In this document: in pieces, positions 35,397 to 44,008 of the stretch
Position numbering within the stretch: position 1 is the stretch's first letter
Layout of the letters: each line of letters starts with the position of its first letter
NCBI GenBank assembly: GCA_016125005.1
Contig: WGMQ01000023.1
Span: 1-64,000 of the forward strand
From: a bacterium
GTDB lineage: Bacteria > Sumerlaeota > Sumerlaeia > SLMS01
DNA: 64,000 nt
Reading direction: 5' to 3'
Position numbers and translations under genes: made by a program
The notes under the pieces: generated by a model
Databases searched by the model: none
The model's input: the letters and a program-made list of their open reading frames with translations, nothing else
Told to the model about the DNA's origin: nothing

Positions 35397-35420
35397 ACTT
35401 TATAAAGAGTTGAAGTAAGT
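35397..35420 (-). promoter_or_regulatory. AT-rich dyad operator, site E
   Basis: Arms ACTTTAT and AGTAAGT with TTGA in the centre, sharing TTGAAGTAA with site B. On the minus strand TATAAA (35406-35401) within it could be the -10 box of the secreted-protein gene starting at 35298. Confidence 0.5.
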
Positions 35421-35448
35421 AGTTGGAGCGGAAAGCCGCGATGCGAAA

Positions 35449-35474
35449 GGCGCCCCTTCCGAAGAAGGGGCGCC
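35449..35474 (-). terminator. Intrinsic terminator of speA
   Basis: GGCGCCCCTTC pairs with GAAGGGGCGCC around a 4-nt loop. On the minus strand it follows the speA stop and is succeeded by a short T-run. Confidence 0.75.
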
Positions 35475-35482
35475 GGGGACGA

Positions 35483-37489
35483 TCAGTTGGTGGAAGTACT
35501 GTTGCCGTGTCCGTTGGTGAAGGACGGCATGGTGGCCTGTGCCAGGATGCTTGGCTGCTGCGGCTCCTCCAGATAGGTGTAGCCGTTCATGCCGTCGATG
35601 TAGAATCGCAGCAGGAGCGTGCTTTCCTGAAGGGTGATGCGCTTGTCGCGCGCGGCCTTCTCGGTCTCGCGGCGGAATTTCTGGATCATGTCCTTCGGCT
35701 CATACTGGACGTAGGAAAGCACCTCGCTCACCGTGTCCCCTTCGATGATGTGGTCGAGGACCACTTCACCGTGCTCGTCCAGCGAGACGTGGACGGTATT
35801 CGTGTCGCCCAGGAGGTTATGGAGGTCGCCGAGAATCTCCTGATAGGCGCCGATCAGGAACACGCCCAGGTAGTAGGCGCTGCCATCGAAGGGATGCAGC
35901 TCGAGCGTCTTCTTTACCTCGCGCGTGTCGATGAACTCGTCGATCTTGCCGTCCGAGTCGCATGTGATGTCCGCGATCGTGGCGCGGCGCGTCGGTTCCT
36001 CGGCGAGGCGGTGAATCGGCATCACGGGGAAGAGCTGGCCGATGGCCCAGCTATCGGGCATCGACTGGAAGAGCGAGAAGTTGCAGAAGTAGGTGTCGGC
36101 CAGGATTTCGTCCAGACCTTCCAGTTCCTCCGGCATGTGCGGGTCTTCCGCGGCCACCTTCTTGACCTTCTCGCAGATGGCCCAGAAGAGCGACTCGGCC
36201 TCGGCGCGACCCGCGAGGGACATGTAACCGAGGTTGAACAGGTTGATGGCTTCCTCGCGCGCCTGTGAGGCGTCGTGGTAGTTCTCAAGGTAGTTCTTGG
36301 GCGAGAATTGGGTGTGGATCTCGTATAGATCGTGGAGGGGCTGCGGGTCCTCCTCGTCCGGCTTCTCGTAGTGCTCGGCCTTCGCTTCCTCGTAGCCGCT
36401 GCGACCCAGCACATTCATGATCAGGAGGCTGTGATAGGAGATGATCGCGCGGCCCGACTCCGACATGATGGTCGGGTGGGGGACGCCGGCCTCCTCGCAC
36501 ACGGTCTTGATGCGGAACACCACGTCGTTGGCGTATTCCTGGAGCGTGTAGTTGATGGAGGACTCGAAGTTGGTCTGCGAGCCGTCGTAGTCAACACCGA
36601 GACCGCCGCCCACGTCGAGGTACTTGAGCCCGGCGCCCAAGAGGCGCAGCTCGGAGTAGATGCGCGCTGCCTCCGTGATCGCCGCCTTGATATTGCGGAT
36701 GTTGGAGACCTGGCTGCCCATGTGGAAGTGGAGCAACTGGAGGCAGTCCTCCATGTTGCGGGCCTTGAGGAACTCGACGGCGCGGAGCAGTTCGGGGATC
36801 GTGAGGCCGAACTTCGAGCGGATGCCCGCGGAGGACTCCCAGCGGCCCACGCCGCGGCTGGCCAGCTTCACGCGCACGCCAATGCGCGGCCGCACGTTGT
36901 GCTTCTGCGCGTACTTGACGATCAGCTCCAGCTCCGTCCACTTCTCGACGATCGGGATGATCGTCTTGCCGATCTTGGAGGTGAGGATCACCGCCTCGAT
37001 GAACTCGTCATCCTTGAAGCCGTTGCAAACGATGGGCGTCTCGTTGTTGTCGACTAGGCCCATGACCGCGAGCAGTTCGGGCTTGGAACCCGCCTCGATG
37101 CCAAAGCCGAGCGGAATGCCATAGGAGAGGTACTCGCTCACGACGTGGCTCTGCTGGTTCACCTTGATGGGGTAGATGCAGACGTACTTCCCCTCGTAGT
37201 CGAACTCCCGGATCGCGTTGTCGAAGGAACTGCGGATGTCCTCGAGGCGATGCTTGAGCACGCCGGGGAAGCGGAGCAGGACGGGCGCGGAAATGCCACG
37301 CTCCTGCAAGTCATCCATGAGGGACTTGAGGTCGACCGCCCGCGCCGGATTCTTTTCCGGATGGACCGTCACGTTGCCCTTGTCGTTGATGGAAAGGTAG
37401 CCTTTCCCCCAATTGTGGATGTTGTACAGATCCACGGAATCCTGGATCTTCCATTTTTCGATCGAGCGCAGTGAGGGGTCTCGTCCCAT
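35483..37489 (-). CDS. speA: Biosynthetic arginine decarboxylase
   Basis: PLP enzyme (fold type III) converting arginine to agmatine in polyamine synthesis. The N-terminal segment YNIHNWGKGYLSI and the PLP lysine motif YPIKVNQQ are diagnostic. Further family motifs are GSKPEL, VGVGRWESSAG-type segments, a LDVGGGLGVDYDG loop and a long C-terminal region with DITCDSDGK. 668 residues is normal for SpeA. No agmatinase gene is adjacent. Followed by its own terminator. Confidence 0.95.
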   Translation of the reverse strand: MGRDPSLRSIEKWKIQDSVDLYNIHNWGKGYLSINDKGNVTVHPEKNPARAVDLKSLMDDLQERGISAPVLLRFPGVLKHRLEDIRSSFDNAIREFDYEGKYVCIYPIKVNQQSHVVSEYLSYGIPLGFGIEAGSKPELLAVMGLVDNNETPIVCNGFKDDEFIEAVILTSKIGKTIIPIVEKWTELELIVKYAQKHNVRPRIGVRVKLASRGVGRWESSAGIRSKFGLTIPELLRAVEFLKARNMEDCLQLLHFHMGSQVSNIRNIKAAITEAARIYSELRLLGAGLKYLDVGGGLGVDYDGSQTNFESSINYTLQEYANDVVFRIKTVCEEAGVPHPTIMSESGRAIISYHSLLIMNVLGRSGYEEAKAEHYEKPDEEDPQPLHDLYEIHTQFSPKNYLENYHDASQAREEAINLFNLGYMSLAGRAEAESLFWAICEKVKKVAAEDPHMPEELEGLDEILADTYFCNFSLFQSMPDSWAIGQLFPVMPIHRLAEEPTRRATIADITCDSDGKIDEFIDTREVKKTLELHPFDGSAYYLGVFLIGAYQEILGDLHNLLGDTNTVHVSLDEHGEVVLDHIIEGDTVSEVLSYVQYEPKDMIQKFRRETEKAARDKRITLQESTLLLRFYIDGMNGYTYLEEPQQPSILAQATMPSFTNGHGNSTSTN

Positions 37490-37596
37490 CGTTGGTTCAG
37501 TCTCCGTCTCGGTTGAATCGGGGGGGAGGTTGGCGGTAGGTCACGCTGGTTTCAAGGTAAGTTCAGGAACGACCGGAAAAAGTCACTCGGCGTCGT

Positions 37597-38388
37597 TTAC
37601 CTGATCGCGAGGGCGCACATGTTGGAGGTGCGGCGCCAGATCGAATCGGTACCGGTTGGTGCCGGTTCCTCGTCGGTGCCGAGGAGGGAGAAGTCTTCGA
37701 GGGGCCGAATCTCGATGGCGGTGGAGAACCCGGCGCGACGCAGCAGGCGCGTCAGTTCGGTGGGGGAGTAGAGGCGCAGGGCCAGCTCCCATTCCTGGTG
37801 CTCGCCCTTGATGTCCCAGCTCCCCTTGCCGAGGAGGCGCTGGCCGTCGTCGCTGATGAACCAGGACTCGTAGATGCTCACGCGACCGCGGTGGCTGATG
37901 GCAGCGGGCACGTCCTCCACCACGGCCTTCATGCCGCTGCGGCAAGGAAGGTCCATGACCAGCGGCGCGCCCGGCTGGAGCACACGGGCAACCTCCGCGA
38001 GAATGGCCGCATTCGCATCATCGTCGAAGTAGCCAAAAGTGTTGAACAGCAGCGTGGCGCCGCCGAGCGAGCCCGTGGCAAACGGCAGGTGGCGCATGTC
38101 TCCGCGGACGGCAAACTTGCGGTGGCGCGCGGGAATCAGCGGCAGCAGCGCGGCCGAGAAATCGAGCCCAATGGCGTTGATTCCGGCGCTACGCATCCCG
38201 GCCAGGTGGCGGCCATAGCCGCAGCCGATGTCGAGGACCGGCGCCTTGGCGCCGCGGAACACACGGGCCAGCGTCTCGACCTCGTCATCTGTGGCGAGTT
38301 CCTCCGCCAGCGGCCCCTTGTAGAGGGCGCCGTAGTTGGCAGAAAAATAGGAGGCCCACCAGGGCGCATTTTCGACCGAATCGTTCAA
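37597..38388 (-). CDS. Class I SAM-dependent methyltransferase
   Basis: The 263-residue protein has the SAM motif I VLDIGCGYGRHLAGM, an acidic motif II IGLDFS and the post-motif LPFATGSLGGATLLFNTFGYF. Substrate unknown. The start is TTG 38388, decided by GGAGG (38401-38397) eight bases upstream; the longer frame begins in Pro/Cys-rich non-homologous sequence. It lies 76 bp behind a GT2 gene and upstream of speA. Confidence 0.8.
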   Translation of the reverse strand: MNDSVENAPWWASYFSANYGALYKGPLAEELATDDEVETLARVFRGAKAPVLDIGCGYGRHLAGMRSAGINAIGLDFSAALLPLIPARHRKFAVRGDMRHLPFATGSLGGATLLFNTFGYFDDDANAAILAEVARVLQPGAPLVMDLPCRSGMKAVVEDVPAAISHRGRVSIYESWFISDDGQRLLGKGSWDIKGEHQEWELALRLYSPTELTRLLRRAGFSTAIEIRPLEDFSLLGTDEEPAPTGTDSIWRRTSNMCALAIR

Positions 38389-38464
38389 GCCTGAAACCTC
38401 CGAGCAGGGCGGCGGAACTCTAGGGCAAGCCCCCCCCCTGTCAAGGCCGACTCCCATGAATCTT

Positions 38465-39403
38465 TCATAGGCAGAGCACCCGGTGCCGAATCGCGCTCGA
38501 CCAACGTCCCGCCATATATGCCAGCGAGTCGAGCACGCGGAGCGCGGGGCTCACGCGGCGATAGCGATCACGCTCGACCAGCAGGGCGATGGGGGTCTCG
38601 AGCAGGGCCTTCACGAGCCGCAGCGGAGGCTTCACCTCGAACCGCGCCCACCAGCCGAGCCGATGGTGCCAGCGCGCCAGCACCGCCACTGAGCCCTGGC
38701 CGTACCAGAACACTTGGCGCATCATGCCTCGCACCGAGGCGCGATGGTGGTGAATCACCCGTATTTCCGGCATATAGTCCAGCTTGTAACCGGCCTCGCG
38801 GAATCGAAAGCAGAGGTCACAATCCTCTCCACCCATGCGGCCAAAGCTCTCGTCGAAGCCGCCGACCCGCTCCAGCGCCGCGCGGCGCAGCACCAGCGCC
38901 GCCGTCACCACAAAGGGGAAATGGCGCTTCGAGCCCATCCAAAGGTAGTCGGTGTTCAGCACGCCCTGGGCGGCGATGTGCTCCTCGGCAAGGGTCGAAG
39001 GAGGGCCGTCGGCCAACTTTGCCCCGACCGCCGCCAGCTTCTCGTCCTCCAGCAGGCGGGGGACCGCCCGCGCAAGCCAGTCTCCGGGCGGCTCGCAGTC
39101 CGAATCGAGGAACGCAACGACCTCCGTCCCGGCTTCCTGCCAGGCCCGTTGGCGCGCACCCGCCACCCCGGGAATGGCATGGTCGATCACGGTCGCTCCG
39201 AAGGAACGGGCGATCTCGCCGGTTGCGTCGGTCGATCCATTGTCCACCACAAGGAGGGAAACGGCGCCGGGGTAGTCCTGAGCTTTGGCGGCTTCAATTG
39301 CCCGCGCCAGGTGCTTCTCCGCATTGCGGGCGCAAATCATGATGGTCACGCCCGGGAGTGAAGCCTGATTGGCGGGCCGTGTCTCGCAGGGCGCGAGGCT
39401 CAA
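38465..39403 (-). CDS. Family 2 glycosyltransferase
   Basis: GT-A fold enzyme of 312 residues: TIMICARNAEKHL, the nucleotide-sugar contact LVVDNGSTDATGEIA, the DxD-like FLDSDCEP, and the acceptor/base region GRMGGEDCDLCFRFREAGY. It lacks strong transmembrane helices and probably acts on lipid-linked or surface glycans. TTG 39403 overlaps the stop of the upstream gene (TTGA), which argues for coupling. Confidence 0.85.
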   Translation of the reverse strand: MSLAPCETRPANQASLPGVTIMICARNAEKHLARAIEAAKAQDYPGAVSLLVVDNGSTDATGEIARSFGATVIDHAIPGVAGARQRAWQEAGTEVVAFLDSDCEPPGDWLARAVPRLLEDEKLAAVGAKLADGPPSTLAEEHIAAQGVLNTDYLWMGSKRHFPFVVTAALVLRRAALERVGGFDESFGRMGGEDCDLCFRFREAGYKLDYMPEIRVIHHHRASVRGMMRQVFWYGQGSVAVLARWHHRLGWWARFEVKPPLRLVKALLETPIALLVERDRYRRVSPALRVLDSLAYMAGRWSSAIRHRVLCL

Positions 39404-40143
39404 CTCTGATGGCCTCCCCGGGGCCAGTTCCTGCGCCGCTCGGTTTCTGCGCGACGATCCTTGCCGAATCGGCGATTGCGGTAGGTGATCTCGACCTCAT
39501 TGCGGCGCGGACCTTTCCGCCGTTCCCGACCACTACGACGCTCCACCTCGGGCCATTTGCCTGCGGGGTCATGAGGCTTTGACGGGTCCCACGACGGCGT
39601 TTTCGCGTCGAAGGTTCCCGGCTCGGGAGGAATGCCGGGCTTGAGCGGCCCCGAAGGGAACGCGGGTGCATCCGGCTGCGGTGTCTGGGCTACGGCGGGC
39701 GCCGAAGGAGTTGTTGCTGACTTCGTCGGAGGTGTAACCAAAGCAATGCGAGCGTTCGCACCTCCCGCAGGTTTCGCTCCCCCCTGATCCGGCAGGGACG
39801 GCACCTGATACTTTTTCACGTCCGGACCGGGCGATTGGAGCTTGGTGCGCTCCACATCCAGACGACGGGTTGCATCCAGCGACTTCTCGTAGGTTTCCCG
39901 CGAGTCTGGCTCTGTCAGGGAGTGCCCCACGAGGTTCTCCATCGAGCGCAGGCCATCCCGACGCAGGTGTCGGATCAGCGTCGCGTACTGGTCACTCGGA
40001 GTGCCCGTGGCCTGCAATCCAAGGCGCTGCAACAGTCCCGGCAGCCCGTTGGGCTTCAGGAGCTCCTGATGGATGGCGTCGGCGACAGGGGGGGGGAACT
40101 CGGCAAAATACCGTTCCAGGGCCTGACGCAGTTGATCCGGCAT
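39400..40143 (-). CDS. Hypothetical protein with Pro-rich linker and Arg-rich tail
   Basis: Not recognised. The N-terminal ~100 residues are helical (MPDQLRQALERYFAEFPPP). A Pro/Ala/Thr-rich linker (~110-195) follows. The tail carries two Arg-rich blocks, ERRSGRERRKGPRR and FGKDRRAETERRRNW, similar to the RRxGxDRR peptides found next to PilZ or GGDEF domains. It might bind nucleic acid or a nucleotide. It is divergent from pilT. Confidence 0.5.
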   Translation of the reverse strand: MPDQLRQALERYFAEFPPPVADAIHQELLKPNGLPGLLQRLGLQATGTPSDQYATLIRHLRRDGLRSMENLVGHSLTEPDSRETYEKSLDATRRLDVERTKLQSPGPDVKKYQVPSLPDQGGAKPAGGANARIALVTPPTKSATTPSAPAVAQTPQPDAPAFPSGPLKPGIPPEPGTFDAKTPSWDPSKPHDPAGKWPEVERRSGRERRKGPRRNEVEITYRNRRFGKDRRAETERRRNWPRGGHQS

Positions 40144-40328
40144 TGGGGGTAAACGAACCTCGATTCATCAACGATCCAGTTAGAGAGTGCAGCGTTATCC
40201 TTGGGGCGTCAACTTGGGTGTGTGGTCCAAACCCTGAAATGTTCCTCCAATGGGAGGTCAACGCTTGCGCTGGTCCAGACATTGTGTTAACCGATAAACT
40301 GAGAAACAGCGAAGAGGACAAAGACCCC

Positions 40329-41576
40329 ATGCTTTCCGTCAGACTCGATGACATGCTCGCCGACATGGTTGAGCGCGGCTCATCAGACCTATTCATCAAG
40401 GCCGGGGTGGCTCCCCATGCCCGCATCGATGGAAAGATCACCCCGCTCGATTACTCGGAACTCACCCCCGAGGACGTTCAGGACATTGCCTATGGCATGA
40501 TGAGCGAGGAGCAGATCGAGCGTTTCGAAAAAATCCCTGAAATGGATCTAGCGCTGGGCGTCCGCGGCGTTGGCCGCTTCCGTGTGAACCTCTTCCGCCA
40601 GCGCGGCTCCATCGCGATGGTCTTTCGCCACATCAGCACCCCGAACTTCAACTTTGCGGACCTGTTGCTTCCTCCCGCCGTGCAGACGCTGGCGGAAAAG
40701 CACCGCGGCCTGATCCTCGTCACCGGCACCACCGGCTCCGGCAAGTCGACCACCCTTGCGGCGATGATCAACCACATCAACACCCACCGCCGCTGCCACG
40801 TGGTCACTATCGAGGACCCGATCGAGTTCCTCCACAACGACAAGGAAGCCATTGTCAGCCAGCGCGAGGTGGGCTTCGACACGAAGAGCTTCGGCGACGC
40901 CCTCCGCCACGTCCTGCGTCAGGCCCCGGACGTGATCCTGATCGGCGAAATGCGTGACTTGGAGACGGTCCAGACCGCCATCGCCGCTGCCGAGACGGGC
41001 CACTTGGTGCTCTCGACCCTCCACACCATCGACGCCGTGCAGACGGTCGAGCGCATCATCAACTTCTTCCCCGCGTACCTCCATTCGCAAATCCGCATGG
41101 AGATGGCACTCGGTCTTCAGGGCGTCATCAGCCAGCGCCTCCTTCCGCGCAAGCGCGGTCAGGGCCGCGTCCCCGCCTGCGAAATCCTCATTTCCACCCC
41201 TCTCATCAAGAAGCTCCTGAACGAGGGGAAGACCATGGAACTGCTCCCGAACATCATGGAGGGCGCTCACTGGGGGATGCAGAGCTTCAACCAGGCACTC
41301 CACAAGCTCATCGTGCAGGACTTGGTGAGCTACGAAGCGGCGCTTTCCTACGCCACGAGCCCCGAGGAACTGAAGCTCATGGTGGAGGGCATCGCCTCCG
41401 GATCAAAGCACGTCGTCGAGTCCGCCTCCGCTCAGGATCCGAGTGGCACGGGTTACGGAAATCCGAACGCCAAGTTCAACATGTCGGGTAGTAGCAACGT
41501 CATGTTCCCGCCGACAGCCGGCAAGATGCCTCTCACGACGCCGCTCCCGATCCGCAACAAGCCGCCGGGACAGTGA
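40329..41576 (+). CDS. pilT: Type IV pilus retraction ATPase PilT family
   Basis: Hexameric secretion ATPase powering pilus retraction. The N-terminal PAS-like domain (SSDLFIKAGVAPHARIDG) is followed by Walker A GTTGSGKST (133-141), an Asp box (VVTIEDPIEF), Walker B (VILIGEMRDLET) and the His box (AAAETGHLVLSTLHT). 415 residues, with a ~40-residue Ser/Pro tail. ATG 40329 is preceded by GAGGA at 10-bp spacing; the frame extends upstream without homology. PilT and PilU cannot be told apart securely. Confidence 0.9.
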   Translation: MLSVRLDDMLADMVERGSSDLFIKAGVAPHARIDGKITPLDYSELTPEDVQDIAYGMMSEEQIERFEKIPEMDLALGVRGVGRFRVNLFRQRGSIAMVFRHISTPNFNFADLLLPPAVQTLAEKHRGLILVTGTTGSGKSTTLAAMINHINTHRRCHVVTIEDPIEFLHNDKEAIVSQREVGFDTKSFGDALRHVLRQAPDVILIGEMRDLETVQTAIAAAETGHLVLSTLHTIDAVQTVERIINFFPAYLHSQIRMEMALGLQGVISQRLLPRKRGQGRVPACEILISTPLIKKLLNEGKTMELLPNIMEGAHWGMQSFNQALHKLIVQDLVSYEAALSYATSPEELKLMVEGIASGSKHVVESASAQDPSGTGYGNPNAKFNMSGSSNVMFPPTAGKMPLTTPLPIRNKPPGQ

Positions 41577-41586
41577 GAAAACCAAA

Positions 41587-41634
41587 CGGCAGGATCACTC
41601 GCGGGGACATCCGCCCCGCTCGTAACCCTGCCGC
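41587..41634. terminator. Nested hairpin between convergent genes
   Basis: GCGGGG (41601-41606) pairs with CCCCGC (41614-41619), and GGCAGG with CCTGCC can form an outer stem. It stands between the convergent stops of pilT and the DUF4261-like gene. No clear T-run follows, so it is only a likely terminator. Confidence 0.4.
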
Positions 41635-41672
41635 CAAATTCTATGCCGCGTGATGTGCGAGGCCCGACTTAC

Positions 41673-42758
41673 TCAGCCGCGGACCACGTGGAGCATCTCC
41701 CAAGTCTCAAACGGGAGGCTGATTTCCGCGGGGACTTCCTCGAACCGGAATTGTACCCGCTCGTCTGAGCCCATCGAGTGCCCCGGCTCGATCACTGGAC
41801 CGTTTTCCATCATGTAGTGGAAGCCGCTGCGGAAGAGCGCCGCCACCTCGTTGAGGTCCTCGTCCGGATCGCGGCTCACATAGATCATGTCAGGCACGCC
41901 ACACTGGGCAAAGCCGCGACTAATCAGCACTCGGGCGTCTGCATCGCCGAGACCCGCATCCTCCGCGCTGATCAACTCGATGGAGGCCAGCAGCTCGAAC
42001 GGCTCGCCTGCGTGGCGCAGGGCGGAAAAGACGGACTCGGAGACTTCCTCGTACTCCTCATCGTCCTCATCCCCTTCCTCCTCACGATCCGGATCGGCCT
42101 CGGTTTCCGCGGGATCTTCGCGCTGGATCGGGATGGAGGGATCGTTGCGTGTGGCGTCGAGCACCTGTTGCATCATGGACGCGACCGGATTTCCCTCGGC
42201 GGCCAGACGGGCGATCTGGTCCTCGAAGGAACCCTCACCCTCCTCGTCATCGTCGGCGTAGCCTTCTTCCTCGGAATTGATGATGTCGTGCAGGAGCCCG
42301 GCGGGATAGGTCATCTCGTTGGTCAGGAGCGTCATACCGGTTGCGCCGAGCTGGGTCAGGGCCAGCGCGACCTTGTGGAGCAGGATCACCTTCTCCACCC
42401 CGACCAGATCCTCGCCGCCGAAGACGTTCACGAGCACGAAGGATTTGTGGGCCAGCAGGTCCTCCTTCAGCTCCTGCTGAAGGCGCGACTGCTCGATGAG
42501 GTAGGGCGTCGGGGAGGGGACACCGTGGACGAGCAGGATCACGGAAAGCTCGCCGAGCTGGATGCTCCAGGAGGCAAGGCGCAGCCCGTTCTCGTTCGAG
42601 TCCTCGCCCTTGATGACTTCGGCGAGCTCCTCTTCCTCCTCATCCAAGTTGTCGATGAGGGCGGCGATCTCTTCGCCGTCAAACTCGGGGAATTCGTTGA
42701 AATAGACAACGGCCTGGTAGGCCGGGCCATCGTTTTCCTGCTCGGGCTCGTGTGTCAT
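41673..42758 (-). CDS. Acidic cytoplasmic protein, DUF4261-like
   Basis: The 361-residue, strongly acidic protein has a run of Asp/Glu at ~220-250. The segment KSFVLVNVFGG ... KVALALTQLGATGM resembles the DUF4261 family, whose function is unknown. No membrane segment or signal peptide. It lies downstream of mnmA by 76 bp on the same strand. Confidence 0.5.
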   Translation of the reverse strand: MTHEPEQENDGPAYQAVVYFNEFPEFDGEEIAALIDNLDEEEEELAEVIKGEDSNENGLRLASWSIQLGELSVILLVHGVPSPTPYLIEQSRLQQELKEDLLAHKSFVLVNVFGGEDLVGVEKVILLHKVALALTQLGATGMTLLTNEMTYPAGLLHDIINSEEEGYADDDEEGEGSFEDQIARLAAEGNPVASMMQQVLDATRNDPSIPIQREDPAETEADPDREEEGDEDDEEYEEVSESVFSALRHAGEPFELLASIELISAEDAGLGDADARVLISRGFAQCGVPDMIYVSRDPDEDLNEVAALFRSGFHYMMENGPVIEPGHSMGSDERVQFRFEEVPAEISLPFETWEMLHVVRG

Positions 42759-42834
42759 GTGGGGAGTTTCCTGTTGAAGTCTTCGGCCATTGCGCGCCGC
42801 AGGGGCGTCGCGTCACAAGCGGAAAGGGCCGAAT

Positions 42835-43983
42835 TCAATGGGTTGCCACGATGCCGTCGCCATGAAGGCCGTGGACAATCCAGCCCCCGCCCAGCACGCG
42901 GTTTTCCTCGTCATAGAATACGGCGGCCTGCCCCGGGCTGACGGCGGATTGGGGCTCGTCGAACAGGACGCGCACCTTGCCGGGTTCGCCCTCGAAAGGA
43001 TGAAGCATCGCAGCGGCGGGGGCGTGGCGATGGCGGATGCGGACGCGGGCACGACGAGGCGCGTCGAGTCCGGCAAGCCCCATCCAGTTGATTTCCTCGG
43101 CGAGGAGTCCGTCGGAAAGCACGGCCTCACGCGGGCCGACGATGACCGTGTTGGTCTCCACATCAAGCGCCACCACATAGAGCGGCACCGGTCCGGCGAG
43201 ACCCAGGCCTCGCCGCTGACCGACCGTGTAGAAGGGAATGCCCTCGTGTTCGCCAAGCACGCGCCCGTCCACATGGACGAAGCGACCGCGCGGTGGCGCG
43301 ATTCCTTCGACGGCGAACCGCTTGCGGAGGAACGCACGATAATCGTTGTCGGGGATGAAGCAGATTTCCTGAGACTCGGGTTTTTCCGCGGTCGGGAGGC
43401 CCACCTCGCGCGCCAGTTCACGAACCTCGGGCTTGGTGAGCTCGCCGAGCGGAAGCAACAGCATGGCGAGCTGTTCCTGCTGAAGCCCAAACAGGTAGTA
43501 GGTCTGGTCCTTGTTCTCGTCGCGGGCGATGGCGAGGGTCCAGCGACCGGTCTCTGGGTTGCGGACCTTTCGCGCGTAATGCCCCGTGGCGACCTGCCCG
43601 CAACCCCACATGTCGGCCTTCTCCAGCAGCAGCCCAAGCTTCACATGGTTGTTGCAGAGCACGCACGGGTTCGGTGTCCGGCCGTTCCGGTAGGAGGCAA
43701 CGAACGGGTCGATCACGTCGCGGCGGAAATCCGGCTCCACATCGAGGACATAGAAAGGGAAGTCGCTGCGTTCTGCGCAGGCGCGCGCGTCCTTGGCGTC
43801 GGTGGGGGAGCAGCAGGTCTTGATCTGGGGACCGCGTGCCAGTTCCTCGGGCGAGAGGCGATGGGTGCGCATGTTCACGCCCACGATGTCGCGTCCCTGC
43901 TGGGCGAGCAGGTACCCGGCAAGCGACGAATCGACCCCGCCGCTCATGGCGACCAGGATGCGCTCGGCGGTGGCGGAACTCAT
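42835..43983 (-). CDS. mnmA: tRNA-specific 2-thiouridylase
   Basis: Makes 2-thiouridine at wobble U34 of tRNA-Lys, -Glu and -Gln. It has the PP-loop SGGVDSS (residues 14-20), the first catalytic Cys region PNPCVLCNNHVK, the ATP/tRNA segment GHYAR, KDQTYYLFGL, and the second Cys in SQEICFIPD. The 382-residue length is typical. It ends the apt-lpxL-lptC-lptA run on the same strand. Confidence 0.95.
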   Translation of the reverse strand: MSSATAERILVAMSGGVDSSLAGYLLAQQGRDIVGVNMRTHRLSPEELARGPQIKTCCSPTDAKDARACAERSDFPFYVLDVEPDFRRDVIDPFVASYRNGRTPNPCVLCNNHVKLGLLLEKADMWGCGQVATGHYARKVRNPETGRWTLAIARDENKDQTYYLFGLQQEQLAMLLLPLGELTKPEVRELAREVGLPTAEKPESQEICFIPDNDYRAFLRKRFAVEGIAPPRGRFVHVDGRVLGEHEGIPFYTVGQRRGLGLAGPVPLYVVALDVETNTVIVGPREAVLSDGLLAEEINWMGLAGLDAPRRARVRIRHRHAPAAAMLHPFEGEPGKVRVLFDEPQSAVSPGQAAVFYDEENRVLGGGWIVHGLHGDGIVATH

Positions 43984-44008
43984 CGGATGCGGTCTTTCCT
44001 GACGGCGC

